Source: Streptomyces echinatus (GTDB lineage: Bacteria; Actinomycetota; Actinomycetes; Streptomycetales; Streptomycetaceae). From it: a stretch of 64,000 bases of DNA. Each line of letters opens with the position of its first letter. Position 1 is the first letter of the stretch. Below are positions 52,983-61,011 of this stretch, piece by piece. Made by a program: the position numbers and the translations under genes. Where the stretch lies: assembly GCF_014203595.1 (NCBI RefSeq), contig NZ_JACHJK010000013.1:186001-250000 (forward strand). Direction: 5' to 3'. A model generated the notes under the pieces. The model saw nothing but the letters and a program-made list of their open reading frames with translations, did not search any database and was not told where the DNA came from.

Positions 52983-54305
52983 TCACTTCCCGGGCTCGAC
53001 CGCCCCCGGCGCCGGTCCCTGCCGGATGTGCGGCCGGGCCGCGAGGATGGCGACGTCGTCCTCCGCGTGCCGGACGTCCAGGCGGCCGAGGATCCAGTCC
53101 AGGACGGCGTCGACGGCGTCCCCGGCGGTGAAACGCAGGGCGGCCAGCCGGGCGAGGGAGTGGTCGATGTCCTCACCGCGGCGCTCCACGAGGCCGTCGG
53201 TGAACAGCACGAGCGTCTCGCCGGGCGCCACCCGGTGGGTGGCCGACTCGTACCCGCCGAGTCCGGTGCCCAGCGGCGGTCCGACCGGCACCGGCAGCAG
53301 CCCGGCGGCACCGTCCCGGCCGATGAGCACGGGCGGCAGATGGCCGGCGCTGGCCAGCGTGACCTGGCCCCGGCCCGGGTCGACACGGGCCAGCAGACAG
53401 GTCGCGGGCCGGCGGTCGGCCTCCCCGGAGGCGATGTCGTCCATCTGCCGCAGCACCCGGTGCGGGGGGAGGTCGGCGGAGGCGATGTAGCGCAGGGAGG
53501 AGCGGTAGGCGCTCATGTCGACCGCGGATTCCAGGCCGTGCCCCATGACGTCGCCGACGACCAGCAGGGTCCGGCCGAAGTGCAGCCGCACGGTCTCGCA
53601 CCAGTCGCCGCCCACCAGGGTGCTCCGGCCGGCCGGCAGATAGCGGATGGCGACGTCCAGGTTGGGGTGCGGGCGGCCGGGCTCGGCGAGCAGGGCCCGC
53701 TGCAGATCACCGGCGGTGCGGCTGACCTGCTCGTACTCGCGGGCGTGCCGGAGGTGGGAGGCGGCGCGCTCCGCGAGCAGGGCGAGCAGCTCGGCGTCGG
53801 CCCGGCGCAGCGGCCCCCCGGCGTCGGCCCACACCAGGACGCCGTACACGGTGTCCCCGCTGGTCAGCGGGACGGACAAGGCGGCTCCCGGGTGGCCGGC
53901 GGCCGGGTGCTCCAGCCAGGGGTCGGGGGGCGTGTCGACGGCCGGTACACCCGCCTCGCGGGCCGCGGCGGCGGCCCAGCGGACGTCGGGCAGCGACGCG
54001 GCGTCCCCGGTGATCGCGTCGTACCCGGAGAAGGCGTCCCCGGTGCGGCGCAGAACGGCGGCGGCGCCCCCGGCCAGCCGTACGGCGGCCCGGGTCAGCT
54101 CGGTGCACGTCGTGTCCGCGTCGAGGGTCGTGCCGATACCGGACAGGGCCTCCCGCAGGGCGCCCAGCCGCGCGCCGGGGTCCTCGGCCCGCTCGGCGCC
54201 GCCGGGGCCCGCACCGGGGCCGTCGCCCTTCCGGTGGCGGTCGCCGCCGGCGGGCAGGGGCCTGCGCCGGGACCGGATCCACCGCGCGACTCCCCACACC
54301 CTCAC
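52983..54305 (-). CDS. GAF-SpoIIE (PP2C) serine/threonine phosphatase
   Basis: A 440-aa protein. The first 45 residues are Arg/Gly-rich and probably disordered. A GAF-like sensor domain covers about residues 50-190 (LSGIGTTLDADTTCTELTRAAVRLAGG). The PP2C/SpoIIE domain (about 205-430) contains VGGDWCETVRL, VGDVMGHGLESAVDMS, LASAGHLPPVL, LFTDGLVERR and AEDDVAILAAR, all metal- and catalysis-related signatures. In streptomycetes such proteins regulate anti-sigma or anti-anti-sigma factors. It follows the FtsK-type operon after a hairpin. Confidence 0.9.
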   Translation of the reverse strand: MRVWGVARWIRSRRRPLPAGGDRHRKGDGPGAGPGGAERAEDPGARLGALREALSGIGTTLDADTTCTELTRAAVRLAGGAAAVLRRTGDAFSGYDAITGDAASLPDVRWAAAAAREAGVPAVDTPPDPWLEHPAAGHPGAALSVPLTSGDTVYGVLVWADAGGPLRRADAELLALLAERAASHLRHAREYEQVSRTAGDLQRALLAEPGRPHPNLDVAIRYLPAGRSTLVGGDWCETVRLHFGRTLLVVGDVMGHGLESAVDMSAYRSSLRYIASADLPPHRVLRQMDDIASGEADRRPATCLLARVDPGRGQVTLASAGHLPPVLIGRDGAAGLLPVPVGPPLGTGLGGYESATHRVAPGETLVLFTDGLVERRGEDIDHSLARLAALRFTAGDAVDAVLDWILGRLDVRHAEDDVAILAARPHIRQGPAPGAVEPGK

Positions 54306-54318
54306 AGAATCTCAAACC

Positions 54319-54350
54319 GGGGCGGCCGGGGCACCAGCCCCGGCCGCCCC
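54319..54350. terminator. Hairpin with 14-bp perfect arms
   Basis: GGGGCGGCCGGGGC (54319-54332), 4-base loop ACCA, perfect complement at 54337-54350. It lies between the end of the FtsK-type operon and the phosphatase start, so it may separate their transcripts. Confidence 0.75.
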
Positions 54351-54385
54351 ACCGGCCCCGGCCGCCGCACAGGTCCCGACGGTCC

Positions 54386-54490
54386 GCTCACGCCGACGGA
54401 AGCGACCCCTCACGGAGGCGGGCCAACCGGTCACTCGACGGAGTCGCCCGCCCTACGACGGGGATCACCGCTCACTCCGACGGAATCACC
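54386..54490. repeat. Three degenerate copies of the eccC-like gene's 3' end
   Basis: GCTCACGCCGACGGAAGC (54386-54404), GTCACTCGACGGAGTCGCC (54430-54447) and GCTCACTCCGACGGAATCACC (54470-54490) share a core. The last is the stop codon and final codons of the FtsK-type gene. The spacing is about 40-44 bases. Confidence 0.5.
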
Positions 54491-57400
54491 ACGGACCGCA
54501 GCCTCCCGTCGCCGAGGTGCAGCAGTCCCCGGCGCGGCCGGATGGGATCGACGGTCGCGTGCCGGCCGAGCCGGACCCCGACCAGGGACCCCGACTCGAT
54601 GGTCCGGGGGGACAGCAGCAGTCCGCGCCGGGCCTTCCTCGCCTCGGCCTGCCAGCCGGCGTACCCGGGGCAGAGCCGTTCCTCGTCGCCGGCCAGGACG
54701 AGCGCGAGCCCTCGCTCGTCGCCGTCCCGGATCAGCTGTTCCAGCGTGGGGCCCGCCGCGCAGCGGGCGAGAATCTCCCCGTCGTCCACGAGGACCACGA
54801 CCGGGTCGTCGGGGAGCGCCACGCGCAGCGCCTGGTCCAGCGCGGAGCGCTCGATGTCGGTGTTCTGGAAGACCGCGAGCACCCCGTGCTGCCCCCGCAG
54901 CTGCCGCAGCGGTGACGGCCGCGGCGCCGCCACGACGAGGCGCACGCCCTGCCGGAGGCAGGAGCGGGCCGCGTTCAGCAGCGCGGTGGAACGCCCCGAC
55001 CCCCGCGGGCCCGCGATGACGAACGCCGGGACCCCGTCGGCGAGATCGGGGCCGTATCCGGTCAGTTCGTCCCCGCCGACCCCCGCAAGCGTCCACAGCC
55101 GCGCCCGCGAGCGTTCCGGTTCGCCCAGCCACCAGGCCTCGTCGAAGCCGACGCGGTCGGGCAGGGCGTCGACGCGGAACGGGCGCCGGTCCGCGGGGAC
55201 GTCGCCGGCGCCCGCCGCGATCCGGGCGAGCGCCTCGTCCTGTGCCTCGGGCGCCGCCCGGCCGGCCAGCAGCGCGAACTGGACCTCGGTGCCCGCTCCC
55301 GCGCGGACCGCCCGGCCCGCGGGCATCGACTCCGGGAGCTCGCCCGGCCGGATGCCGAGGAGGGCCTGGTAGTCGTCATGGTCCGTGAACCGCAGCGCGT
55401 ACTTGTCCTCGGTCAGCGAGGCGATCCGGCCGAGGAACAGCTGCCGGTCACCGGTGATGACGAGGTGGATGCCGACGGTCGCGCCCTCCCGCATGAGCGT
55501 GAGCAGTTCGTCCGTCAGCCTGCCGAAGTCGTATTCGCCGAGGGTGGGGCCCCAGCCCTCCCAGCCGTCCAGGAGGACGACCAGGTGCGGCAGCCGCTCG
55601 GCCGCCGCCGCCCGGCCGCGCTGGTCCGCGATCGACAGGAACTCCCCGGCTGCGAGCAGACCTTGACGGTCGCTCAGTTCGCTGGTGAGCCGGGCCAGCA
55701 GCCGTGCGGCGCGTTCCGGTTCGCGCCCGGTGACCAGCGCCCCGCAGTGCGGCAGCGCGGCCAGCCCGCGCAGCCCCCCGGGTCCGCAGTCGATGCCGTA
55801 GAGGTGCACGTCGGCGCCGGAGTGGACGCGGGCCAGCGCCCCGGCGATCGTCCGCAGGGCCTGGGAGCGGCCGGACCTCGGCGCCCCGCCGATCAGCAGA
55901 TGGCCGAAGTGCGCGAAGTCGATGACGACCGGGCGGCGGCGCTGCTCCGCGGGCAGGTCCTCGAGGCCGAACGCGACCGGCCGGAGCGCGCCGGGCCGGG
56001 CGCCGTTCTCCTCGGTGTCCCCGGCGGTCTCCCCGGCCGGCCACGGGTCGATCCCGTCCAGCCGCAGGACGTCGGGCAGCGGCGGGAGCCACGGGCGGCG
56101 CGGGGCCGGGACGTCCAGCGTCCGGTACGCGTCGCGGGCGGCGTCGACCAGCGCGTCGAGATCGGTGCCGGCGGCTGTGCCCGGCACCGGCTGCGGGACC
56201 GGGGCCGGCGGCGCGGGACGGCCCAGCTGCTGCCAGGTCACCCGGGTGGCCCGCGGCAGGCCGGCGGCCGGACCGGCGGCGCCGGGGCGCAGCCCGCCGA
56301 CCCGGCCCGACTGGAACGGGATGAGGGAGGCGTGGCCGAGCCGGGCGTATCCGCGGCCGGGCGTGGACCGCGGGATCATCGCGGCCTCGGGCGCGTCCAC
56401 GATGTCGTGGGACTCACCGCTGTCGGTGACCCGCAGGGCCAGGCGCAGGTTGGTGTTGGCGCGGATCTCCGCGGAGATGACGCCGCTGGGCCGCTGCGTG
56501 GCCAGCACCAGGTGGACGCCGAGCGACCGGCCCCGCTGCGCGACGTTGATCAGGCCGGTGATGAAGTCGGGCAGTTCGCGCGCGATCGAGGCGATCTCGT
56601 CGACCACGATGACGAGCCGCGGCAGGGGCTCCTCGGCGCCGGGGTCGCGCAGCACCAGGTCCTGGTACCCCTCGATGTCCTTCGCGCCGACGTCGGCGAG
56701 CAGGTGTTCGCGGCGGCGCAGTTCGGCGCTGAAGGAGGCGAGCACCCGCTGGACGAGGTACGGGTCGAGGTCGGTCACCAGGCCGACCGTGTGCGGCAGG
56801 GAGGCGCAGCTGCGGAAGGCGGCACCGCCGCGGTAGTCGACCAGTACGAACGTGAGGTGCTCGGGTGAGTTGGCGAGGGCCAGAGAGGCGACGATCGTCT
56901 GCAGCAGCTCCGACTTCCCGGAGCCGCTCGTGCCCGCGATGAGGGCGTGCGGCCCGTCGCGCCGCAGGTCGATGCCGAACGGGCCGTCGTAGGTCTCGCC
57001 GATGACGGCCACGGTCGACGGGCCCCTCGCCCAGCGCGCGGCGACGGCCCGCCCGCCGGGCGGTTCGAGGGCGAGCACGTCGAGCAGGCGGGTCTGGGCG
57101 GGCAGCGCGGAGGACTCGGCCTCCCCCACCGTGTCCCGGAGCGGGGCCAGGGCCCGGGCGAGGCGCTCGCACCAGGCCGCCGAGACGAAGTCGGGCCGGA
57201 TGTCACGCGGCCGGTCCTTGTCGGCCCCCACGACGCGCAGCACCTCCGGCGGTGTGCCGGGCCGGGCCGGGCCTTCGGTGGTCCCGGCGGGAGCGCGCGC
57301 GACGGACGGCCGGTTCTCCTCGCGCGGCCCGGCCATCACGATCGCCCGGCAGTCCTCGGGCAGGAACCGCGGATCCTCGTCCAGGCACAGCACCCGGATG

Positions 57401-58998
57401 CCGACCGCCGGTCCTTCCCGCAGCAGGTACGCCATGTCGGGCAGGGAACGCAGCTGCCGGAAGCCGTCACAGACGACGACGATGTCGGCGGCGTGCCCGG
57501 CCACGGCGCCCCCGCCCGCACCGGCCTTCCGGCGGTGTTCCAGGGTCCGGACCAGTTCGCCGATGCGGGCCCCTACGGTCTCGGCGTCCGTGCCGATGGC
57601 GACGAGGGCGTCGGTGCCGCCGAGCGGGCGGGCGTGCGGCAGCCAGCGCAGCCAGTTCCAGGAGTCGTGCGCGCCCTTGAGCGTCAGTACGTGCACGGCG
57701 ACGTCGAGCGGGCTGTGCAGGGTGGCGATCTGGGCCACCGCCCAGCGGGCGAGCGCCCGGGCCGAGTCGCCGGGCCCGGCCAGACCGAGCACGCCGAGGT
57801 CCCGGAGGGACAGGACGACCGGGGCGTCGGCGATCCCGGACGGGTCGGCGGCCGGCTCCGGGTCCGGGCCCCCGGCCAGGTCGTCACTGCGGAACGGTGC
57901 GCTCCGCACCGGGACGGAGCCGGTGCCCACCCGCAGCGCCAGGTGGTCGGGATCGCCGGGCCGGCGCTCCCAGAGGCCGGCACGCGGGCCGGTGGCGAGG
58001 GAGAGGACGGCCGCCGGGGAGGGATACCGGCGGCGCAGGCGGCGCAGGACCGCGCCCAGGCCCTCCTCGAACAGCTCGGCCGCCTTTCTGCGCCGCTCCG
58101 AGAGCTGCCGGCCGGCTTCCTGGGCCAGCCACGCGTACAGCGCGCCGACCAGCGCCAGCAGCAGGAACCACCACCTCTCGAAGAGGAGGGAGGTGACGAC
58201 GGCGGCGACGACCGCCGCCACCGCCCCCGTGGAGAACAGGACCTGCTGGGCCCTCAGGAGCCGGGAGGCGCGCGGCTTCCTCGGGAGCAGGCCCTTGCCG
58301 CGCCGGCCCTCGGACGACACCAGCCGGCCGCGGCGCTCGAAGGCCAGGCCCCGGCCGTCGTCGGCGGGGCGCAGGACGACGTCGGGCGGCTGGTAGACGA
58401 CCAGTTCGAACAGTGTGCCCCCGACGGCGAGCTGGGAGCCGAGGGGCCACGGGGCCTCGGCGCCGCCGTCGCGGCCGGCCGTGCCGTCGACCCGCCGCGC
58501 CAGCGGCACCCCGTCCAGGACGGCCGCCGCGCCGGCGTGGGCCCGGACCGTGCGGCTGCCGTCCGGGGTGACGGTGAGGGTCAGGGCCCGCTCGGGCAGT
58601 TCGGGGTCGTGGACGCGCACGTGTGCCGCCGCGCCCCGGCCGATGTCGGTGCGGCCGAGCCCGAGCCGGTGCACGGCCCCGGCGTCGGGGCCGCCGGCCA
58701 CCCGGAGTTCGACGATGCCCGTGACCTCGCGCGGCGGGCAGCCGGCCGGCGAGTACAGGCTGACGACCGTACCGTCCCGCAGCGGGGACCGGCCGAGGGG
58801 CACGGCCGGGTCGACGGCGAGACCGTCGACGTGGACGGGGGGCGGCGGGTCCGTGTCCCGCTCCAGCTCCCGCTCGTCGCGGAGCTGCCGCCGGAGCGTC
58901 CGGGCGACCTCGCCCATCGGCGACTCGGGAGCGGCGTCGAGGACGACGTCGGCCGAGGTCCCCCGGCGGGGGTCGACGACCGTGAGGGTGAGGCGCAC
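54472..58998 (-). CDS. EccC/EssC-like FtsK-SpoIIIE ATPase with N-terminal FHA domain
   Basis: A 1508-aa membrane ATPase. The N-terminal ubiquitin-like/YukD-type stretch (residues 1-90) and an FHA domain (about 95-205, LGLGRTDIGRGAAAHVRVHD) are followed by two TM helices near residues 258-298. Then come three to four FtsK/SpoIIIE modules. The P-loop near residue 690 is intact (GTSGSGKS), with VVDEIASIARELPDF as Walker B. The P-loops near residues 1037 (GAPRSGRS) and 1331 (GPRGSGRS) have Arg in place of the catalytic Lys. This is the layout of EssC/EccC, the T7SS coupling ATPase. No WXG100, EccB, EccD or mycosin gene is in the window. GTG 58998 is 15 bases after the preceding gene's stop, so the three genes form one operon. 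Confidence 0.85.
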   Translation of the reverse strand: MRLTLTVVDPRRGTSADVVLDAAPESPMGEVARTLRRQLRDERELERDTDPPPPVHVDGLAVDPAVPLGRSPLRDGTVVSLYSPAGCPPREVTGIVELRVAGGPDAGAVHRLGLGRTDIGRGAAAHVRVHDPELPERALTLTVTPDGSRTVRAHAGAAAVLDGVPLARRVDGTAGRDGGAEAPWPLGSQLAVGGTLFELVVYQPPDVVLRPADDGRGLAFERRGRLVSSEGRRGKGLLPRKPRASRLLRAQQVLFSTGAVAAVVAAVVTSLLFERWWFLLLALVGALYAWLAQEAGRQLSERRRKAAELFEEGLGAVLRRLRRRYPSPAAVLSLATGPRAGLWERRPGDPDHLALRVGTGSVPVRSAPFRSDDLAGGPDPEPAADPSGIADAPVVLSLRDLGVLGLAGPGDSARALARWAVAQIATLHSPLDVAVHVLTLKGAHDSWNWLRWLPHARPLGGTDALVAIGTDAETVGARIGELVRTLEHRRKAGAGGGAVAGHAADIVVVCDGFRQLRSLPDMAYLLREGPAVGIRVLCLDEDPRFLPEDCRAIVMAGPREENRPSVARAPAGTTEGPARPGTPPEVLRVVGADKDRPRDIRPDFVSAAWCERLARALAPLRDTVGEAESSALPAQTRLLDVLALEPPGGRAVAARWARGPSTVAVIGETYDGPFGIDLRRDGPHALIAGTSGSGKSELLQTIVASLALANSPEHLTFVLVDYRGGAAFRSCASLPHTVGLVTDLDPYLVQRVLASFSAELRRREHLLADVGAKDIEGYQDLVLRDPGAEEPLPRLVIVVDEIASIARELPDFITGLINVAQRGRSLGVHLVLATQRPSGVISAEIRANTNLRLALRVTDSGESHDIVDAPEAAMIPRSTPGRGYARLGHASLIPFQSGRVGGLRPGAAGPAAGLPRATRVTWQQLGRPAPPAPVPQPVPGTAAGTDLDALVDAARDAYRTLDVPAPRRPWLPPLPDVLRLDGIDPWPAGETAGDTEENGARPGALRPVAFGLEDLPAEQRRRPVVIDFAHFGHLLIGGAPRSGRSQALRTIAGALARVHSGADVHLYGIDCGPGGLRGLAALPHCGALVTGREPERAARLLARLTSELSDRQGLLAAGEFLSIADQRGRAAAAERLPHLVVLLDGWEGWGPTLGEYDFGRLTDELLTLMREGATVGIHLVITGDRQLFLGRIASLTEDKYALRFTDHDDYQALLGIRPGELPESMPAGRAVRAGAGTEVQFALLAGRAAPEAQDEALARIAAGAGDVPADRRPFRVDALPDRVGFDEAWWLGEPERSRARLWTLAGVGGDELTGYGPDLADGVPAFVIAGPRGSGRSTALLNAARSCLRQGVRLVVAAPRPSPLRQLRGQHGVLAVFQNTDIERSALDQALRVALPDDPVVVLVDDGEILARCAAGPTLEQLIRDGDERGLALVLAGDEERLCPGYAGWQAEARKARRGLLLSPRTIESGSLVGVRLGRHATVDPIRPRRGLLHLGDGRLRSVVIPSE

Positions 58999-59013
58999 GC
59001 GGGCTCCCCCGGG

Positions 59014-61011
59014 TCAGGGCCGGGCACCGAGGTCGGCGCCCAGCTCGTCGAACGCGAACTCGTCGGCCGCTCCGGGCCGGAAGGCGATGACGCGGTCCGG
59101 TTTCCACTGGCCGTTGCGCCAGCGGACGGTGCGTACGGCCACGGAGTGGTCCTCGCCCTCCCGGGCGACGTAGACCTCGTTGTAGCCGTTCTCCTCGTTG
59201 GAGTGGATGCTGGCCAGCGCCGGGGCGCCGGCGATCCGGGTGGTCCAGGGCCGGTCCCGGTCCCGGTCGATGAGCCGTTCCGAGGCCAGGAATCCCAGGT
59301 GGGTGTGGCCGTGCAGGACCAGTGCCGTGTCCGCGTCGGCGAGGGCGAGCTTGGCCTGGCCGGCGTTCACGACACCCGCGTACGGCGCCACTTCGACGGA
59401 CGGCACCGGGGAGAGCGGATGGTGGACGACGGCCAGGTTCACGCAGCCCGTCTCCTTCTTGAGCCGCCGCAGCACACCGTGGGCGACGACACCGGGGTCG
59501 TGGCGTTCGAGCCGGCTCATCAGCTCGCTGACGTCGGTGTCGTCCGCCGACCGGGCGAGTTCGGCGAGGAGCAGGCGCACCCGGTCGCGGTCCTCGTTGC
59601 GGACCGGTTCGCCGCCGGACTCGGCGGAGCCGAGGAGCGCGACCCTGAGGCCGGCGTCCGCGTACCGCACGTAGAGGCGGCGGGTGTCGTAGTCCTCCTT
59701 GTCCAGTTCGGGGTGCGGGTAGGCGTGGAAGGTGTCGGCGAACCACTCGTGCCGGGCCCCGGAGCGCTCGTCCAGGCAGCGGTCCCAGGAGACGTCGTGG
59801 TTGCCGCCGACCAGGAGGACGCGCGGGTCGTCCGCGCGGAGGTCGGGGTGGCCGGCCAGCAGCTCGGCCAGCCCCCCGAGCCAGTCGAGGGCCTCCCGCC
59901 CGTACGCGTCCACCGGCCGGTCGACCAGGTCGCCGGAGACGATCACCAGGTGCGGGGCCCTGCCCTGGTCGGCCAGGTGCCGGACGTGCTCCAGATAGCC
60001 GGTCAGGGGGCTGCCGTCGCCGGTGAGCCGGGCGAGGGCGGTGCCCAGCTGGGTGCGGTCCTTCTGGTCGACGTTGGTCCGGTGCCTGCCGCCGACGTGC
60101 AGGTCGGAGACGTGGTGGATGCGCAGCACCGCGGGCAGGTGGTGGGCGAGGACGGGGTCCTCGGCCACCGGCGGCAGCACCTTCGTCGTCCGCGCGTCCT
60201 GGTCGTCGGAGCCGAAGGACAGCCCGGCCCCGCGCCAGCGTTCGCGCCGGAGGGCGGCGCGGTGGGTCTCGGACAGACCGTTGTGGAACAGCTGGTTGAC
60301 GTAGAGGTGGGGGAACGCGGCGGCTTCGGCGGCCCGGCGGGAGAGCGCGGCCGGGTCCCCGCGCAGCTCCGGTTCGGCCTCGGCGGTCTGCAGGGCGAGT
60401 TCCAGCAGGAAGGGGGTGAGCAGCCAGCCGGGCTGTCCGGCGCGCAGCCGGGCCACGACGCCGGGCGCCCAGCCGGGCGTGCGGGCGGCCATGCGTCCGG
60501 CCTCCTCGTCCGTCAGCGGCGGCGCCGTCAGACGGTCCTTGACGGCGTCGGCGCCCAGGTGCGGGATGAGGAGTTCGTACTCGGCGGGCGTGGCGAAGAC
60601 GACGGGTACGACGCCCTCCTCGCGCAGCCGGGTGAGGCCGGCCGCGAGGGTGGCAGGGGCCTTGGTCCGGCCGCTCGACGGGCCGACGGCCGGTTCGTCG
60701 ACGAGCACGACCTGGACGTCGCCCAGTTGGGGCCGCTGGGCCTTGCCGCTGGTCAGGCAGGTGAGCCCGGTCCTGCGGACGTCGGCCTCGCTGCGCACGT
60801 CGACCACTTTGGTGTGCCCTTCGGGGCGGGCCTGCTTCACGGCGCTGGCCAGCCAGCTCTTGCCGGACCGCCGGGGCATGACCACGAGCCAGCACGCGTC
60901 GTTGGGCGCGACCCCGGCCACCAGCGGATGCGCCCAGGCCGGTACCTGCCCGTCACGGAACCTGATGTCGAGGTCCTGCTCGTACGACCGGCTCGGCCGG
61001 TAGTGGCTCAT
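59014..61011 (-). CDS. P-loop NTPase-metallophosphoesterase fusion
   Basis: A 665-aa protein with no signal peptide. Residues 1-310 resemble a P-loop NTPase, with MPRRSGKSWLA (about 45-55; the first Gly of Walker A is Met) and VVLVDEPAVG as Walker B. Residues about 325-640 form a calcineurin-like phosphoesterase with the full metal set: HVSDLHVG, SGDLVD, GGNHD, VVHHP and LHGHTHLG. Its ATG overlaps the upstream gene's stop (ATGA). I do not know a described protein with this architecture. Domain order and operon suggest an NTP-regulated nuclease or phosphodiesterase effector. Confidence 0.8.
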   Translation of the reverse strand: MSHYRPSRSYEQDLDIRFRDGQVPAWAHPLVAGVAPNDACWLVVMPRRSGKSWLASAVKQARPEGHTKVVDVRSEADVRRTGLTCLTSGKAQRPQLGDVQVVLVDEPAVGPSSGRTKAPATLAAGLTRLREEGVVPVVFATPAEYELLIPHLGADAVKDRLTAPPLTDEEAGRMAARTPGWAPGVVARLRAGQPGWLLTPFLLELALQTAEAEPELRGDPAALSRRAAEAAAFPHLYVNQLFHNGLSETHRAALRRERWRGAGLSFGSDDQDARTTKVLPPVAEDPVLAHHLPAVLRIHHVSDLHVGGRHRTNVDQKDRTQLGTALARLTGDGSPLTGYLEHVRHLADQGRAPHLVIVSGDLVDRPVDAYGREALDWLGGLAELLAGHPDLRADDPRVLLVGGNHDVSWDRCLDERSGARHEWFADTFHAYPHPELDKEDYDTRRLYVRYADAGLRVALLGSAESGGEPVRNEDRDRVRLLLAELARSADDTDVSELMSRLERHDPGVVAHGVLRRLKKETGCVNLAVVHHPLSPVPSVEVAPYAGVVNAGQAKLALADADTALVLHGHTHLGFLASERLIDRDRDRPWTTRIAGAPALASIHSNEENGYNEVYVAREGEDHSVAVRTVRWRNGQWKPDRVIAFRPGAADEFAFDELGADLGARP

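Noticed and set aside
57884..60895. A 1003-aa open frame on the minus strand
   Set aside because: Low-complexity Arg/Pro/Gly composition and overlap in another frame with the FtsK-type and phosphoesterase genes, which carry clear motifs. It is a shadow of high GC content.
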